A program made the position numbers and the translations under genes. Source: Nocardia flavorosea NBRC 108225 (lineage in GTDB: Bacteria > Actinomycetota > Actinomycetes > Mycobacteriales > Mycobacteriaceae). Taken from it: DNA of 64,000 bases. The notes under the pieces are model-generated. The model made no database searches and was not told the origin of the DNA. It saw only the letters and a list, made by a program, of their open reading frames with translations. Location: assembly GCF_001613385.1 (NCBI RefSeq), contig NZ_BDCG01000001.1, positions 62,001 through 126,000 on the forward strand, given 5' to 3'. Shown piece after piece: positions 25,554 through 34,107 of the stretch; position 1 is the stretch's first letter, and each line of letters begins with the position of its first letter.

Positions 25554-26351
25554 ATGACGCGCCTACCGGAACGAGTGGCGGTGGTGACGGGCGCGGCCGG
25601 CGGGATGGGCAGCGCCCACTGCCGCCGGCTGGCCGAGGAGGGGGCCGATATCATCGCCCTCGATCTCACCGAGAACGCGGACGGTCTGGCCGCGACGGCC
25701 GCGGAAGTCGAGCGTGCCGGCCGTCGGTGCCTCACCGGATTCGCTGATGTACGCGACCCACTGGCCGTCGAAGAAGCAGTGAACACCGGGGTGGCCCAGC
25801 TCGGCCGCCTCGACGTGGTCGTCGCCAATGCCGGTGTGTACGCGGGTTACGCACCGGCCTGGGAGCTGACCGACGAATCATGGCAGCGGGCACTGGATGT
25901 CAACCTGACAGGCGCCTGGCATACGATCCGCGCCGCCGCTGGGCATCTCGGCGAGGGCGCGTCGATCGTGATCGTCGGATCCACGAACGGAGTGAAGGGT
26001 GGCGCGACGGCCGCTCACTACGCGGCGAGCAAACACGCAGTGGTCGGGCTGGCTCGCACCCTCGCCAACGAGCTGGGACCACGGGGGATCCGGGTCAACA
26101 CGGTGCACCCGGGGTCGGTGGCGACACCGATGATCCTCAACGACCGCGTATACGCGAAATTGTGCCCGGAGCTGCCGAACCCGACCCGGGAGGACGCGGC
26201 CAGGGTGCTCGCCCAGCGCACGATTCTCCCGGTGCCGTGGGTGGAGCCGGTGGATATCAGCAATGCCGTGTTGTTCCTCGCGTCCGACGAATCCCGGTAC
26301 ATCACCGGGATCGAGCTCGTCGTGGACGCCGGACTTACTCAGAAGGTGTGA
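25554..26351 (+). CDS. mycofactocin-type SDR oxidoreductase
   Basis: 265 residues. Beyond the SDR core (TGAAGGMGSAHC, NAGVYAGYAP, YAASKHA) it carries features of the mycofactocin-associated SDR subfamily: EEGADIIALDLTENADGL after beta-2, FADVRD, NTVHPGSVATPMILND, and the C-terminal PVPWVEPVDISNAVLFLASD followed by YITGIELVVDAG. Family members hold a non-exchangeable nicotinamide and pass electrons to mycofactocin during alcohol oxidation (established for the subfamily). CCGGAGG precedes the ATG. One base separates it from a second protein of the same kind. Confidence 0.85.
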   Translation: MTRLPERVAVVTGAAGGMGSAHCRRLAEEGADIIALDLTENADGLAATAAEVERAGRRCLTGFADVRDPLAVEEAVNTGVAQLGRLDVVVANAGVYAGYAPAWELTDESWQRALDVNLTGAWHTIRAAAGHLGEGASIVIVGSTNGVKGGATAAHYAASKHAVVGLARTLANELGPRGIRVNTVHPGSVATPMILNDRVYAKLCPELPNPTREDAARVLAQRTILPVPWVEPVDISNAVLFLASDESRYITGIELVVDAGLTQKV

Positions 26352-26352
26352 G

Positions 26353-27180
26353 ATGGGACGGGTTTCGGGCAAGGTCGCGCTGGTCACCGGCGCGGCACGA
26401 GGAATCGGACGGGCACAGGCGATCCGGCTGGCGGAGGAAGGCGCCGATATCGTCGCGATCGATATCTGCGGGCCGGTGGATACGGTGATCATTCCATCGG
26501 CGACTCCGGCAGATCTCGAGGATACTGTGCGTGCCGTGGAAGCAACCGGGGCGCGCATCGTGACCGCGGTGGCCGACGTCCGCGACGGCGTGGCGCTGCG
26601 CGCGGCCACCGACGCCGCGGTGGACCAGCTCGGCGGTATCGATATCGTCTGCGCCACCGCGGGCATCACCTCCAGCGCCCCCGGACTGGAACTGACCGAA
26701 CAGCAGTGGCAAACCATGCTGGACGTCAATCTCACCGGTGTATGGCAGACGTGTAAAGCAGCTGCCCCGCACCTCATCGCCCGCGGCAGCGGAGCGATGA
26801 TCCTGACCAGTTCGATCGCGGGCCTGCGCGGGCTGGTCGGGGTGGCTCACTACACGGCCGCCAAACACGGTGTGGTCGGGTTGATGCGGTCGCTGGCCCA
26901 GGAGCTCGCGCCGCACGGCATCAGAGTGAATTCGGTGCACCCCACCAACGTGGACACGCCGATGATCCAGAACGATATGGTCCGCAGATCCTTCCGGCCG
27001 GATCGCGAGCATCCCACCCGCGAAGAGTTCGCCGAGGTCGCGAGAACTATGAACATGCTGGCGATTCCCTGGGTCGAGCCGGTCGATATCGCCAACGCCG
27101 CACTGTTCCTGGCCTCCGAAGAGGCCCGCTATATCACCGCGGTGGCGCTGCCGGTGGACGCCGGCAGCACCCAGCGCTAG
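26353..27180 (+). CDS. mycofactocin-type SDR oxidoreductase
   Basis: 275 residues, an even closer match to the mycofactocin-coupled SDR subfamily: EEGADIVAIDICGPVDTV with the typical insertion through SATPADLEDTVRAVE, VADVRDGVALRAATD, NSVHPTNVDTPMIQND, FRPDREHPTREEF, and IPWVEPVDIANAALFLASEE. Core catalytic residues are present (SSIAGLRG, YTAAKHG). Two adjacent subfamily members suggest two successive or parallel alcohol oxidations. No mycofactocin biosynthetic gene (mftA-F) is in the window, so they must lie elsewhere in the genome. Confidence 0.9.
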   Translation: MGRVSGKVALVTGAARGIGRAQAIRLAEEGADIVAIDICGPVDTVIIPSATPADLEDTVRAVEATGARIVTAVADVRDGVALRAATDAAVDQLGGIDIVCATAGITSSAPGLELTEQQWQTMLDVNLTGVWQTCKAAAPHLIARGSGAMILTSSIAGLRGLVGVAHYTAAKHGVVGLMRSLAQELAPHGIRVNSVHPTNVDTPMIQNDMVRRSFRPDREHPTREEFAEVARTMNMLAIPWVEPVDIANAALFLASEEARYITAVALPVDAGSTQR

Positions 27181-27428
27181 GGCGGTGCGGGGAAGCGGCC
27201 GTGCTTCCCCGCACCGTGGTCGAGCAGCTGGGACGACCACAGCGCGCCAGGCAATTCGGCGGTCGGCTCCCGTCCGAATCGGCCACCACGAACTCGGAGG
27301 GTCGCGGTTCCCGTCAGCGTTCGGCGCTACACGACAGGGCGGCGTTGCGACATCCGGTTCGTCATGCTCGCCGGCGTTCGTCGAACAGGTCTCGCGCCGT
27401 TCAGCGTCCACTCGGGCACGATGGTGAA

Positions 27429-27857
27429 GTGGAGCAACCTCGAATCCGGGTAGCCGCGTACGTGATCAGGCGCCGGACAGTCCCTGAACTCCTGGTGTTC
27501 GACCACGTCGGCCTACCCGAGGCAGGCACTCAGATACCGGCCGGTGGGGTGCAGCCCGGCGAAGGTCCCGAACAAGCGGTCGTGCGTGAGGTGGCCGAAG
27601 AAACCGGGCTGTTCGATGTCTGCGTGATCAATCGAATTGCTGTGGATCACCGCCCCCACCCGAGGACCCGGCATCCACGCCGAACAACGTTCTTCCGCCT
27701 CGACACCGGGCCGGACACACCTGATGCCTGGACGCATCGGGTCGACGGTACAGGCGACGACCATGGCCTGGAGTTCGCCTGTCACTTCGTGGCGCTGCCG
27801 CTGGAAAAGCCGTTGGCCGATAAACAGGACGTCTGGTTGGACCACCTCTCGAGCTGA
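27429..27857 (+). CDS. NUDIX hydrolase
   Basis: About 142 residues. The NUDIX box is complete: GGVQPGEGPEQAVVREVAEETGL matches G-x5-E-x7-REU-x-EE-x-GU and binds the metal. Flanking strands VAAYVIRRR and FACHFVALPL fit the fold. The frame is open further upstream, but only the GTG at 27429 gives a normal N terminus, with a weak ribosome site. Likely hydrolyses a nucleoside-diphosphate-linked compound; the substrate is unpredictable. It follows the SDR operon after about 250 bases in which I see no gene. Confidence 0.82.
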   Translation: MEQPRIRVAAYVIRRRTVPELLVFDHVGLPEAGTQIPAGGVQPGEGPEQAVVREVAEETGLFDVCVINRIAVDHRPHPRTRHPRRTTFFRLDTGPDTPDAWTHRVDGTGDDHGLEFACHFVALPLEKPLADKQDVWLDHLSS

Positions 27858-27992
27858 GCCGTGGTCGAACGACTACAACACGGGGAACTGGGCGCTGCCG
27901 GTACCCCGGACGCCGGCCTTGCGGACACCATACGGACCCCTCGGTGCGGTGGTCCGGGAACGGTGCCGATCGTTGCGCGGGGTGTGTGCAGT

Positions 27993-28250
27993 TCAGCCGA
28001 GCCGCCCCGGGACAGGTTCGGTGCGGTACTCGTCGGTGCGTAGTTCACCCTCGGCGACGGCCCGTTCGATCGAATCGCGCAGTGCCGGACAGGTCGGGAT
28101 CCAGTTGCTGGGCTCGCCCAGGGCCGCCCGCCGGGCGAATTCGGGGCAGGCGGATTCGGCATCGTCGAGCCATTGCACGCTGGTATGACTGGGGCTGTAC
28201 TTCTCCACCAGGACGCGGTTTCCGCAGTTGGCGCACTGAATATTTCGCAC
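27993..28250 (-). CDS. small CxxC protein of the KstD-like operon
   Basis: 85 residues. Four cysteines (6, 9, 35, 54) with a leading CANCG pair suggest a zinc ribbon or a small metal site; the stretch VEKYSPSHTSVQWLDDAE is distinctive. GTG start at 28250 with AGGAGT upstream. I do not recognise a named family, but proteins of this look occur beside steroid dehydrogenase genes in related genera (recollection, unverified). It is third in a minus-strand run after KstD-like and ketosteroid-isomerase-like genes, so a helper role in steroid ring metabolism is possible. Confidence 0.72.
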   Translation of the reverse strand: MRNIQCANCGNRVLVEKYSPSHTSVQWLDDAESACPEFARRAALGEPSNWIPTCPALRDSIERAVAEGELRTDEYRTEPVPGRLG

Positions 28251-28332
28251 GGTCACTCCTATGTCCGCCGGGCGCGCGCGGCGCGCCGATATCACCGATC
28301 ACCCTCGCACGGCGGGGGCGCCCGATCCAGGT

Positions 28333-28704
28333 TCAGCCGAAATCGACATCGTCGGCCGACCAGAACGCGCGCATACCGGTGATCTGCGTGTCCACGTCGA
28401 AGGTCATGACGTCGATCGGTTCGACCATGATCGTTTTTCCGCCGGTTTCGGTGACCACCCGGAAGGAGAACGCGGCGTTACCGCCGCTCACACGCAGGCT
28501 CAGCAGTTCGGTGTGGCGGCGCGCCGACTCGAGGGGACTGTAGAACTTCTCGATGGCCGCGCGACCGGTGTGTGCCGGCGAGCCGACGGGGTCTTCCAGC
28601 GTGGCGTCCGGGTGATAGAGCGCGGCGATCTCGGCCGCGGTCCCGGTGGCGACGGTGTCGAGGTAGCGGCGCACGGCCGCACGGATCCGGTCCGGTTCCG
28701 GCAT
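28333..28704 (-). CDS. ketosteroid isomerase-like (SnoaL/NTF2 fold) protein
   Basis: 123 residues, full NTF2 fold. It resembles delta5-3-ketosteroid isomerase: RRYLDTVATG (Tyr14 region), HPDATLEDPVGSPAHTGRAA with the Asp of the ED-P-x-G motif (general base, Asp38/40 type), and PIDVMTFDVDTQITGMRAFW near the third catalytic acid. Expected reaction: shift of a delta5 double bond to delta4 in a 3-ketosteroid. Its place right after a KstD-like gene supports a steroid substrate. Other SnoaL-like functions cannot be excluded. Confidence 0.8.
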   Translation of the reverse strand: MPEPDRIRAAVRRYLDTVATGTAAEIAALYHPDATLEDPVGSPAHTGRAAIEKFYSPLESARRHTELLSLRVSGGNAAFSFRVVTETGGKTIMVEPIDVMTFDVDTQITGMRAFWSADDVDFG

Positions 28705-28734
28705 GGTGGTACTTCCTGTTCTGGTCGGGGCGGG

Positions 28735-30270
28735 TCAGCGTTCGAGCATGTCGCGGACGGCGAGATGGCTGAACAGCATCGAGGCGCCGATCGGGTTACC
28801 GCCGCCGGGATAGACGGTGCCGCTGACCGCGGCCATGGTGTTGCCCGCGGCGTAGAGCCCCGGGATCGCGGTGCCGTCGCCGTTCAGGACCCGGGCGCCG
28901 GTATCGGTGCGCAGGCCACCCTTGGTGCCCAGGTCGGACAGGCCGAACGCCGCCGCGTGGAAGGGCGGCCGATCGATCGGCACCAGGGGCGATTCGCCCT
29001 GGGAGAACGCGCGATCGTAGGCCTCGTCGCCGCGGCCGAAATCGGTATCGGCCCCGGCCGCGACCATCGCGTTGAAGCGCTCGACGGTTGCCACCAGGTT
29101 GGCGGCGGGCACACCGATCACCTCCGCCAGCTCCTCGAGGGTGTCGGCGGTCCGCCACAGTCCGGCGGCCACGTACTTCTCGGTCGCATCGAACGACACA
29201 TTGGGGGCCTGCACCGGAGGTGTGACACCGTCCCGGTCGTCGTAGACCATCCAGTAAGGAAGGGTGAGCTCTCCCGCGCGCATACGGTCGATAGCGGCGC
29301 GCCCGAGCCGGTCGTACGGTGCGGACTCGTTCACGAATCGCCGCCCGTCCTGGTCGACGAAAATACCCCCGGTGAACCACAGTGCGAACGCCGACCGCCC
29401 GTCCGGGTGGGTGAGCCCGGGCGACCACCAGGCCTGATCCATCAGATCGGTATCGGCGCCGGCCGCGATCCCGGCCTCGTGCGCGTGGCCCTGGTTTCCG
29501 GGTGGTCCCATGGTGTCGCGTGCGCTGCCGGGGACACCGTAGCGCCGGCGCAGCTCGTCGTTGCCCTCGAATCCACCGGCGGCCAGGATCACCCCGCGCC
29601 GGGCCCGGATCGCCATGGTTCCGCCCGGCCGCTCGATCAGTGCACCGACGACGGCTCCGTCCTCCACCACGAGTTCGGTCAGGGCCGCGTTGCGGTGCAG
29701 GCGCACCTCCGGGTAGGTAGCCAGTGCGCGCAGGAAACGGCCGATCAGAGCTTGTCCGCCGATCAGCAGATCCGGCAGCGGGGCACCGAGCCGTTCGGTG
29801 TCCAGCGGCCCGCGTAGATGCTCGCGCAGCTCACCGAGCTCGGCCGCGGGCAGCGGGGCGGGCACGATATGGCGTTGCCCGTCCGTGCGTGCCTTGGGCG
29901 CGGCGCCGAAGTAGTCGGGCCACGGGTACATGTGGAACTCGAAACGGTCGTCGGCCTCGAGATACTCGATGAGATCGCGGCCGCGGCGCACATAGGTTTC
30001 CTGTAGTTCGAGCGGTGTGCGGTCACCGACGACGGCGCGATAATAGGTGAGCGCGTCGTCGAGGGTGTCGTCGGTACCGGCCCGCTCCAGCACCGGATTG
30101 CACGGGAACCAGACGCCGCCGCCACCCGAATACGCGGTGGTGCCGCCGAACTTGTCGGTCGCCTCCACCACCGCGACCGACAGCCCCTCCCGGGCCGCGG
30201 TGTAAGCACCGGCGAGTCCCGCGCCGGACCCTGCCACCAGGACATCGACCTCGTCGTCGAAGTTCACCAC
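28735..30270 (-). CDS. 3-ketosteroid delta1-dehydrogenase-like flavoprotein
   Basis: 511 residues of the fumarate-reductase/KstD flavoprotein fold. N terminus: DVLVAGSGAGLAGAYTAARE (FAD Rossmann) and EATDKFGGTTAYSGGG. C terminus: LYAAGNTMAAVSGTVYPGGG and NPIGASMLFSH, which fits the Tyr-x3-Gly catalytic motif (YPGGG) of KstD. MYPWPDYFGAAP lies where KstD has its first active-site Tyr. Expected: FAD-dependent 1,2-desaturation of a 3-ketosteroid. First gene of a run with the isomerase-like and CxxC genes, divergent from a PadR regulator. I did not assign a kstD number; related 3-oxo desaturases are possible. Confidence 0.85.
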   Translation of the reverse strand: MVNFDDEVDVLVAGSGAGLAGAYTAAREGLSVAVVEATDKFGGTTAYSGGGGVWFPCNPVLERAGTDDTLDDALTYYRAVVGDRTPLELQETYVRRGRDLIEYLEADDRFEFHMYPWPDYFGAAPKARTDGQRHIVPAPLPAAELGELREHLRGPLDTERLGAPLPDLLIGGQALIGRFLRALATYPEVRLHRNAALTELVVEDGAVVGALIERPGGTMAIRARRGVILAAGGFEGNDELRRRYGVPGSARDTMGPPGNQGHAHEAGIAAGADTDLMDQAWWSPGLTHPDGRSAFALWFTGGIFVDQDGRRFVNESAPYDRLGRAAIDRMRAGELTLPYWMVYDDRDGVTPPVQAPNVSFDATEKYVAAGLWRTADTLEELAEVIGVPAANLVATVERFNAMVAAGADTDFGRGDEAYDRAFSQGESPLVPIDRPPFHAAAFGLSDLGTKGGLRTDTGARVLNGDGTAIPGLYAAGNTMAAVSGTVYPGGGNPIGASMLFSHLAVRDMLER

Positions 30271-30435
30271 TGCTGTACCGCCTTTTCACGCTCCCGGATT
30301 GTGCCGAGGCCGACGCTAGATCGGCCGCCGCGCGGTGCGGGGCCGCCCTCCCGGTGACCGGGACACCCGGTCGGCATCCCCGTAGTCGCGTAGTGGTGTA
30401 ACGGACCGGTATATGTGCGTTGATAGCATTCGGCG

Positions 30436-31119
30436 GTGACGACGAGCGAACCCGATCCGGCGCAGGTGAACCTGCCGCCGACCAGTTGGGCGGTGCTCGC
30501 CATGCTCTCCTACGAGGAGGAGATCTCCGGGTACGACCTGAAGAAATGGGCCGACTGGAGTGTCCGCTACATCTACTGGAGCCCGTCCTACAGCCAGATC
30601 TACTCGGAGCTGAAGAAGCTCGAACGGCACGGGTTCGCGCAGTCCCGGGTGGACAGCGACAACGCCATGCGCGGTCGCCGGCTCTATCGCATCACCCCGG
30701 CCGGCCGGGCAGCCGTCACCGCCTGGAGCAACAACGCGCCGGTCGACCCGCCGATGCTGAAACACCATGTGATGCTGCGGGTCATGTTCGGGCACCTCAG
30801 TTCCCCCGATCGGCTCAAGGAAATCCTGCGCGACCATATCGCCGATGTCGAGCGCCTGGAACGCAGCGCCGCCGTCGATTCGGAGGCCGCGAAAACCGAA
30901 CCCGGATGGGCGTATTCGCAGATCGTGCTGCAATGGGCGCAGCGCTACTACGCGGCTGAACGCGACCTCGCCCGGCAGTTGATCGACGATATCGACGCGG
31001 CCGAAACCGCGCTGGTGACAGCCGAATACGATGAACAAACCGACTACCCGCATCCCCTGCCGGGGCGGTGGCGGGAGGTCGAGCAGCGGGTCCGGCAGGA
31101 GGATCCCGAACGGCGCTGA
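30436..31119 (+). CDS. PadR-family transcriptional regulator
   Basis: 227 residues. N-terminal PadR winged helix: SWAVLAMLSYEEEISGYDLK, then YSQIYSELKKLERHGFAQS and RRLYRITPAGRAAVTAW, followed by a C-terminal dimerisation coiled region (HIADVERLERSAAV, WAQRYYAAERDLARQLIDDI). GTG start at 30436. Divergent from the KstD-like operon with about 165 bases between, which contain an A/T-richer GGTATATGTG element. The usual PadR dyad (ATGT-N8-ACAT) is not clear there. Probably a local repressor of the steroid genes. Confidence 0.88.
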   Translation: MTTSEPDPAQVNLPPTSWAVLAMLSYEEEISGYDLKKWADWSVRYIYWSPSYSQIYSELKKLERHGFAQSRVDSDNAMRGRRLYRITPAGRAAVTAWSNNAPVDPPMLKHHVMLRVMFGHLSSPDRLKEILRDHIADVERLERSAAVDSEAAKTEPGWAYSQIVLQWAQRYYAAERDLARQLIDDIDAAETALVTAEYDEQTDYPHPLPGRWREVEQRVRQEDPERR

Positions 31120-31585
31120 CGGCGTGCCGGTATCGATTGTGAGCGCTACGGCAGACACGGCCGGGTCGGTCGCGGGCATCCGTGAGCCGTTCACGCCGGC
31201 CCCGCGATGCCTTACGCCGGGGGTGGGACGCCCGTATCTGCTGAGGAGATCGGCAGCCGCACAATGTTTCTCGCCACCACCATCGATTTTCTGGCCAAGC
31301 CGGAAACGCCCCGGTCGAGCCGTCGCCCGGATCGGATGAAGTCCTGCAGCTCACCCGATACCTGGTCTGGTTCGTCGTGATCGTGCCGATTGCGGCGCCG
31401 GTCAGCGCGGTCCCATGATCCTGGTGGTTGTGACTCGTCGATCCCGTCGGCGTGAACCGGACGGTCGTGGACCTGCCGGGCCGGGATGCCCGGGGCAGAC
31501 CCCGGCTACGGGCCCGGCCCGGGCGGCTCTCGCTGGACCGGTTCGGCGGGCTACGGACCGCTCGGTTCCGGTGGCGGAAATCCGG
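31120..31585. other. intergenic, no confident gene
   Basis: About 465 bases between the convergent PadR and IclR genes. One frame ends with a hydrophobic stretch (YLVWFVVIVPIAAPVSAVP, stop near 31410) that resembles a small membrane protein C terminus, but no start codon or ribosome site goes with it. It may be a relict. No hairpin of note. Confidence 0.45.
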
Positions 31586-32431
31586 TCATGTGAGCGCCGG
31601 CTCGGCGGGAACGCCCGGACGAAGTTTCGGTGCCGGGCCGAGCGGGCGGAGCTGTTGCAATGTGGGATGCACTCGGACCTCGCCGTCCTCGACATTGCGC
31701 CATATCCCGAGGGCGGTCATCCGGACCGGTGCGGCCAGCCGATGGTCGAGTTGCATCTGCTGGATCGGCCCGCAGATCGATACCGCCGCCACCGCCCGGC
31801 CGACCTCACCGATCGGCGCGGCGACGCAGCCGAAACCCGGCAGTGACTCTTCCCGCTCGAAGGCGACCCCGTGCGCCCGGACTTTTGCCAGTTCGGCCCG
31901 CAACTGTGCCGCGGTGGCGATGGAGTAGCGCGTTTTCGTCCGGACGGTGGTGCCGGCGCCGAAGAAATCGGGGGCCGCGGCATCGGCGAGGATCGCCTTG
32001 CCGACGGCCGTGCAGTGGGCGGGCTGGCGGCCCCCGACGCGGGTGGGGACCGCATTGCCGAGCCGGCCACCGACCTTGTCCAGGTAGACGACGTCCGTTC
32101 CGTCCAGCACGGCCAGATGCACGACGTAACCGGTCCTGCGGTGCAGTTCGTGCAGGAACGGGACGGCGGCGCGATGCAACCGGTCCTGATGGACCGCGAG
32201 GGAGCCGAGTTCCATCAGTCGCAGCCCGAGTTCGTAATCGCGTCCGTTGCGGCGCAGCCAGCGCAGGCGCACGAGCTGCTCGAGGATGCGGTGTACCGAG
32301 GACCGGGGCAGTCCGGTCCGCCGGACGACCTGCGCATGTGTCAGGCGGCCGTGTCCTTCGAACGCGTCGAGGACCAGCGAAATTCTCTCGATCACGGCAC
32401 TCGGGGTCGCGGTGTCGGCGGGGGTGGTCAT
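31586..32431 (-). CDS. IclR-family transcriptional regulator
   Basis: 281 residues. N-terminal winged helix: RISLVLDAFEGHGRLTHAQV, VRRTGLPRSSVHRILEQLV, RLRWLRRNG. The rest is the IclR effector domain: GYVVHLAVLDGTDVVYLDKV, CTAVGKAILAD, REESLPGFGCVAAPIG. I start at ATG 32431 because GGAGGG lies six bases upstream. A palindrome about 40 bases before the start is a probable autoregulatory site. The KshA-type gene upstream on the same strand is cut off by a hairpin, so the two have separate transcripts. Target genes likely include that oxygenase. Confidence 0.9.
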   Translation of the reverse strand: MTTPADTATPSAVIERISLVLDAFEGHGRLTHAQVVRRTGLPRSSVHRILEQLVRLRWLRRNGRDYELGLRLMELGSLAVHQDRLHRAAVPFLHELHRRTGYVVHLAVLDGTDVVYLDKVGGRLGNAVPTRVGGRQPAHCTAVGKAILADAAAPDFFGAGTTVRTKTRYSIATAAQLRAELAKVRAHGVAFEREESLPGFGCVAAPIGEVGRAVAAVSICGPIQQMQLDHRLAAPVRMTALGIWRNVEDGEVRVHPTLQQLRPLGPAPKLRPGVPAEPALT

Positions 32432-32471
32432 GGAGCCCTCCATCGGGGTCTGCGAGCTGATGCCCAACGGA

Positions 32472-32490
32472 ATATGCCGATTAGGCATAT
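32472..32490. promoter_or_regulatory. IclR-type palindrome
   Basis: ATATGCC-GATTA-GGCATAT, perfect 7-bp arms around five bases, in an A/T-rich stretch 41 bases before the IclR start. Size and composition fit IclR operators, so autoregulation is likely. Confidence 0.7.
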
Positions 32491-32556
32491 ACCTATTTGT
32501 AACATTGTGTTGTGCTCGCTGTCACACGAATCCCGGAAGATGGCCGAAAATGACGA

Positions 32557-32599
32557 ACGGCCCTCCGGGGCGAGCGCAATGCTCGACCCGGAGGGCCGT
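32557..32599 (-). terminator. two-level terminator hairpin after the KshA-type gene
   Basis: Outer 13-bp arms ACGGCCCTCCGGG / CCCGGAGGGCCGT enclose an inner CGAGC-GCAAT-GCTCG stem-loop, 14 bases past the oxygenase stop. Very stable, with no U-tract. Confidence 0.82.
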
Positions 32600-32613
32600 A
32601 TCCGGCGGTTCGG

Positions 32614-33792
32614 TTACCTGGTGGTGGTGTCGACCACGGCGCTACGGGCGATATTGGCGGCGACCTCGGCCTCCCAACTGGTGACCGCGCGTTCGGTATC
32701 GATCTCGAACTCGAACCGCTTGGTCATATCCTCGGTGATGTCCTCGACATCGACATAGAACTGCTTGTACCAGCGACGCAGCTGATACACCGGACCGTCC
32801 TCCTCCGACAGCAGCGGGTTGTCGATCGGCGCCTTGTTCTTCCAGATCTCGACGTCCTGTTCGAAACCCACCTCGACACCGCGGGCGAACTGCGCCGCCA
32901 TGGCATCGGCATCAGCGTCCGACATTCCCTCCGGCTTCTTCACCATGGCGCCGTACTGCAGGACGAACGAGTTCGAGGTGACCGGATAGTGGCAGTTGAT
33001 CAGCACCGTTTCGATCGTCCTGCCGCCTGCTTCGTTCCACAGCCAGTCGATCATGTAGGACGGGCCGAAATACGAGGCGTCCGACCGCAGCGAGGAATGC
33101 GGATCGTCGTAGTTGGTGCCGACGTTGATATCGCCGCGCGGTGTGGACCGCATGTACTGCGTGGCCACATGACCTTCGAAAACGTTCTTGAAGTAACGCG
33201 GAAAGGAGTAGTGGACGTAGAAGAAGTGGGCCATATCCACCACGTTGTCCACGATCTCGCGGCAGTGTGACCCCTCGACCAGCAAGGTGTTCCAGGTCCA
33301 ATCGGTCCACTCGGCCGTGCCGTAACCGTCGATCTGCGGAATCGTCACCTCGTCGGTGGGTTTGCTGCCCTGCGGATCGTTCCAGACGAAGAGCTGGCCG
33401 TTACGTTCCAGCGTCGGCCAGGCCCGGGTCTTCGCCAACGGCGGTACCCGGCGGGCATACGGAATCCCCGTACACCTGCCGTTGCCGCCCCAGCGCCAGT
33501 CGTGGAACGGGCAGGCGATGGAATCGCCTTTTACTGTGCCCTGTGCGAGATTTCCGCCCATATGGCGGCAGTACGCGTCGATCACATGCAATGTGTCATC
33601 GGATTCGGACCGGAACACCACGAGGGTGGTGCCGAAGGCCTTGACCTCGTGCGGTCGGCCGTCCCGGAACGTTTTCGCCAGACCCAGGCAGTGCCAGCCG
33701 CGGGCGAACCGGGCCGGGGCCGCGGCCGCTTCGATCTGCCTGAATTCCTCGTCGCCGTGCTGGGTTTCCCCATTCGGTGCGTGAGCCGGCAT
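32614..33792 (-). CDS. kshA: KshA-type Rieske oxygenase (3-ketosteroid 9alpha-hydroxylase oxygenase component)
   Basis: 392 residues. Rieske ligands Cys75, His77 (CRHMGGNL) and Cys94, His97 (CPFHDWRW); mononuclear iron motif DMAHFFYVHYSFP with Asp186, His189 and His194, as in KshA. FEQDVEIWKNKAPI and the YVDVEDI region also match. KshA hydroxylates 3-ketosteroids at C9, which with delta1-desaturation opens ring B. It needs the reductase KshB, not encoded here. ATG 33792 is chosen because GGAGG lies five bases before it; an ATG at 33804 contains that site. It is transcribed alone, with a strong terminator after it. Confidence 0.82.
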   Translation of the reverse strand: MPAHAPNGETQHGDEEFRQIEAAAAPARFARGWHCLGLAKTFRDGRPHEVKAFGTTLVVFRSESDDTLHVIDAYCRHMGGNLAQGTVKGDSIACPFHDWRWGGNGRCTGIPYARRVPPLAKTRAWPTLERNGQLFVWNDPQGSKPTDEVTIPQIDGYGTAEWTDWTWNTLLVEGSHCREIVDNVVDMAHFFYVHYSFPRYFKNVFEGHVATQYMRSTPRGDINVGTNYDDPHSSLRSDASYFGPSYMIDWLWNEAGGRTIETVLINCHYPVTSNSFVLQYGAMVKKPEGMSDADADAMAAQFARGVEVGFEQDVEIWKNKAPIDNPLLSEEDGPVYQLRRWYKQFYVDVEDITEDMTKRFEFEIDTERAVTSWEAEVAANIARSAVVDTTTR

Positions 33793-34107
33793 CGGAACCT
33801 CCATGTTCCCACCAGAGTTGTGTGTCTGCGCCTGATGGTGACGCGGGTCGCCGCTCGGTGCGGGGTGAGGTCCCAGTCAGTGGGCCGGTTTCGCCGAGGT
33901 CCTGTCCGCGATGCCTCGCCGGCAGCCGAGGCGCGCGGTTGGCGGCGGGTGGGTTGCCGTGATCCGTGCGCAGCGTGTCGACCGGCTGCCGGGGACACGG
34001 TGGCTCCTATCCTGGTTCCGGGGATCGGCCCGCCGGCCGGTGGGGGCGTTCGACCGGGAATCGCCATCGGCACGTGATCGCGCCACGCTGAACGGAAGGT
34101 AGGACGG
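33793..34107. other. divergent promoter region, no gene
   Basis: About 315 bases between the KshA-type gene and the universal stress protein gene. Short frames on both strands are arginine-rich and look like chance frames. No clear dyad or promoter consensus; the plus-strand gene has GGAAGG before its ATG. Confidence 0.5.

Noticed and set aside
28261..29817. Open plus-strand frame of 518 codons
   Set aside because: Antisense to the ketosteroid-isomerase-like and KstD-like genes, low-complexity composition.
31260..31420. Hydrophobic C-terminal stretch resembling a small membrane protein
   Set aside because: No start codon or ribosome site in that frame.
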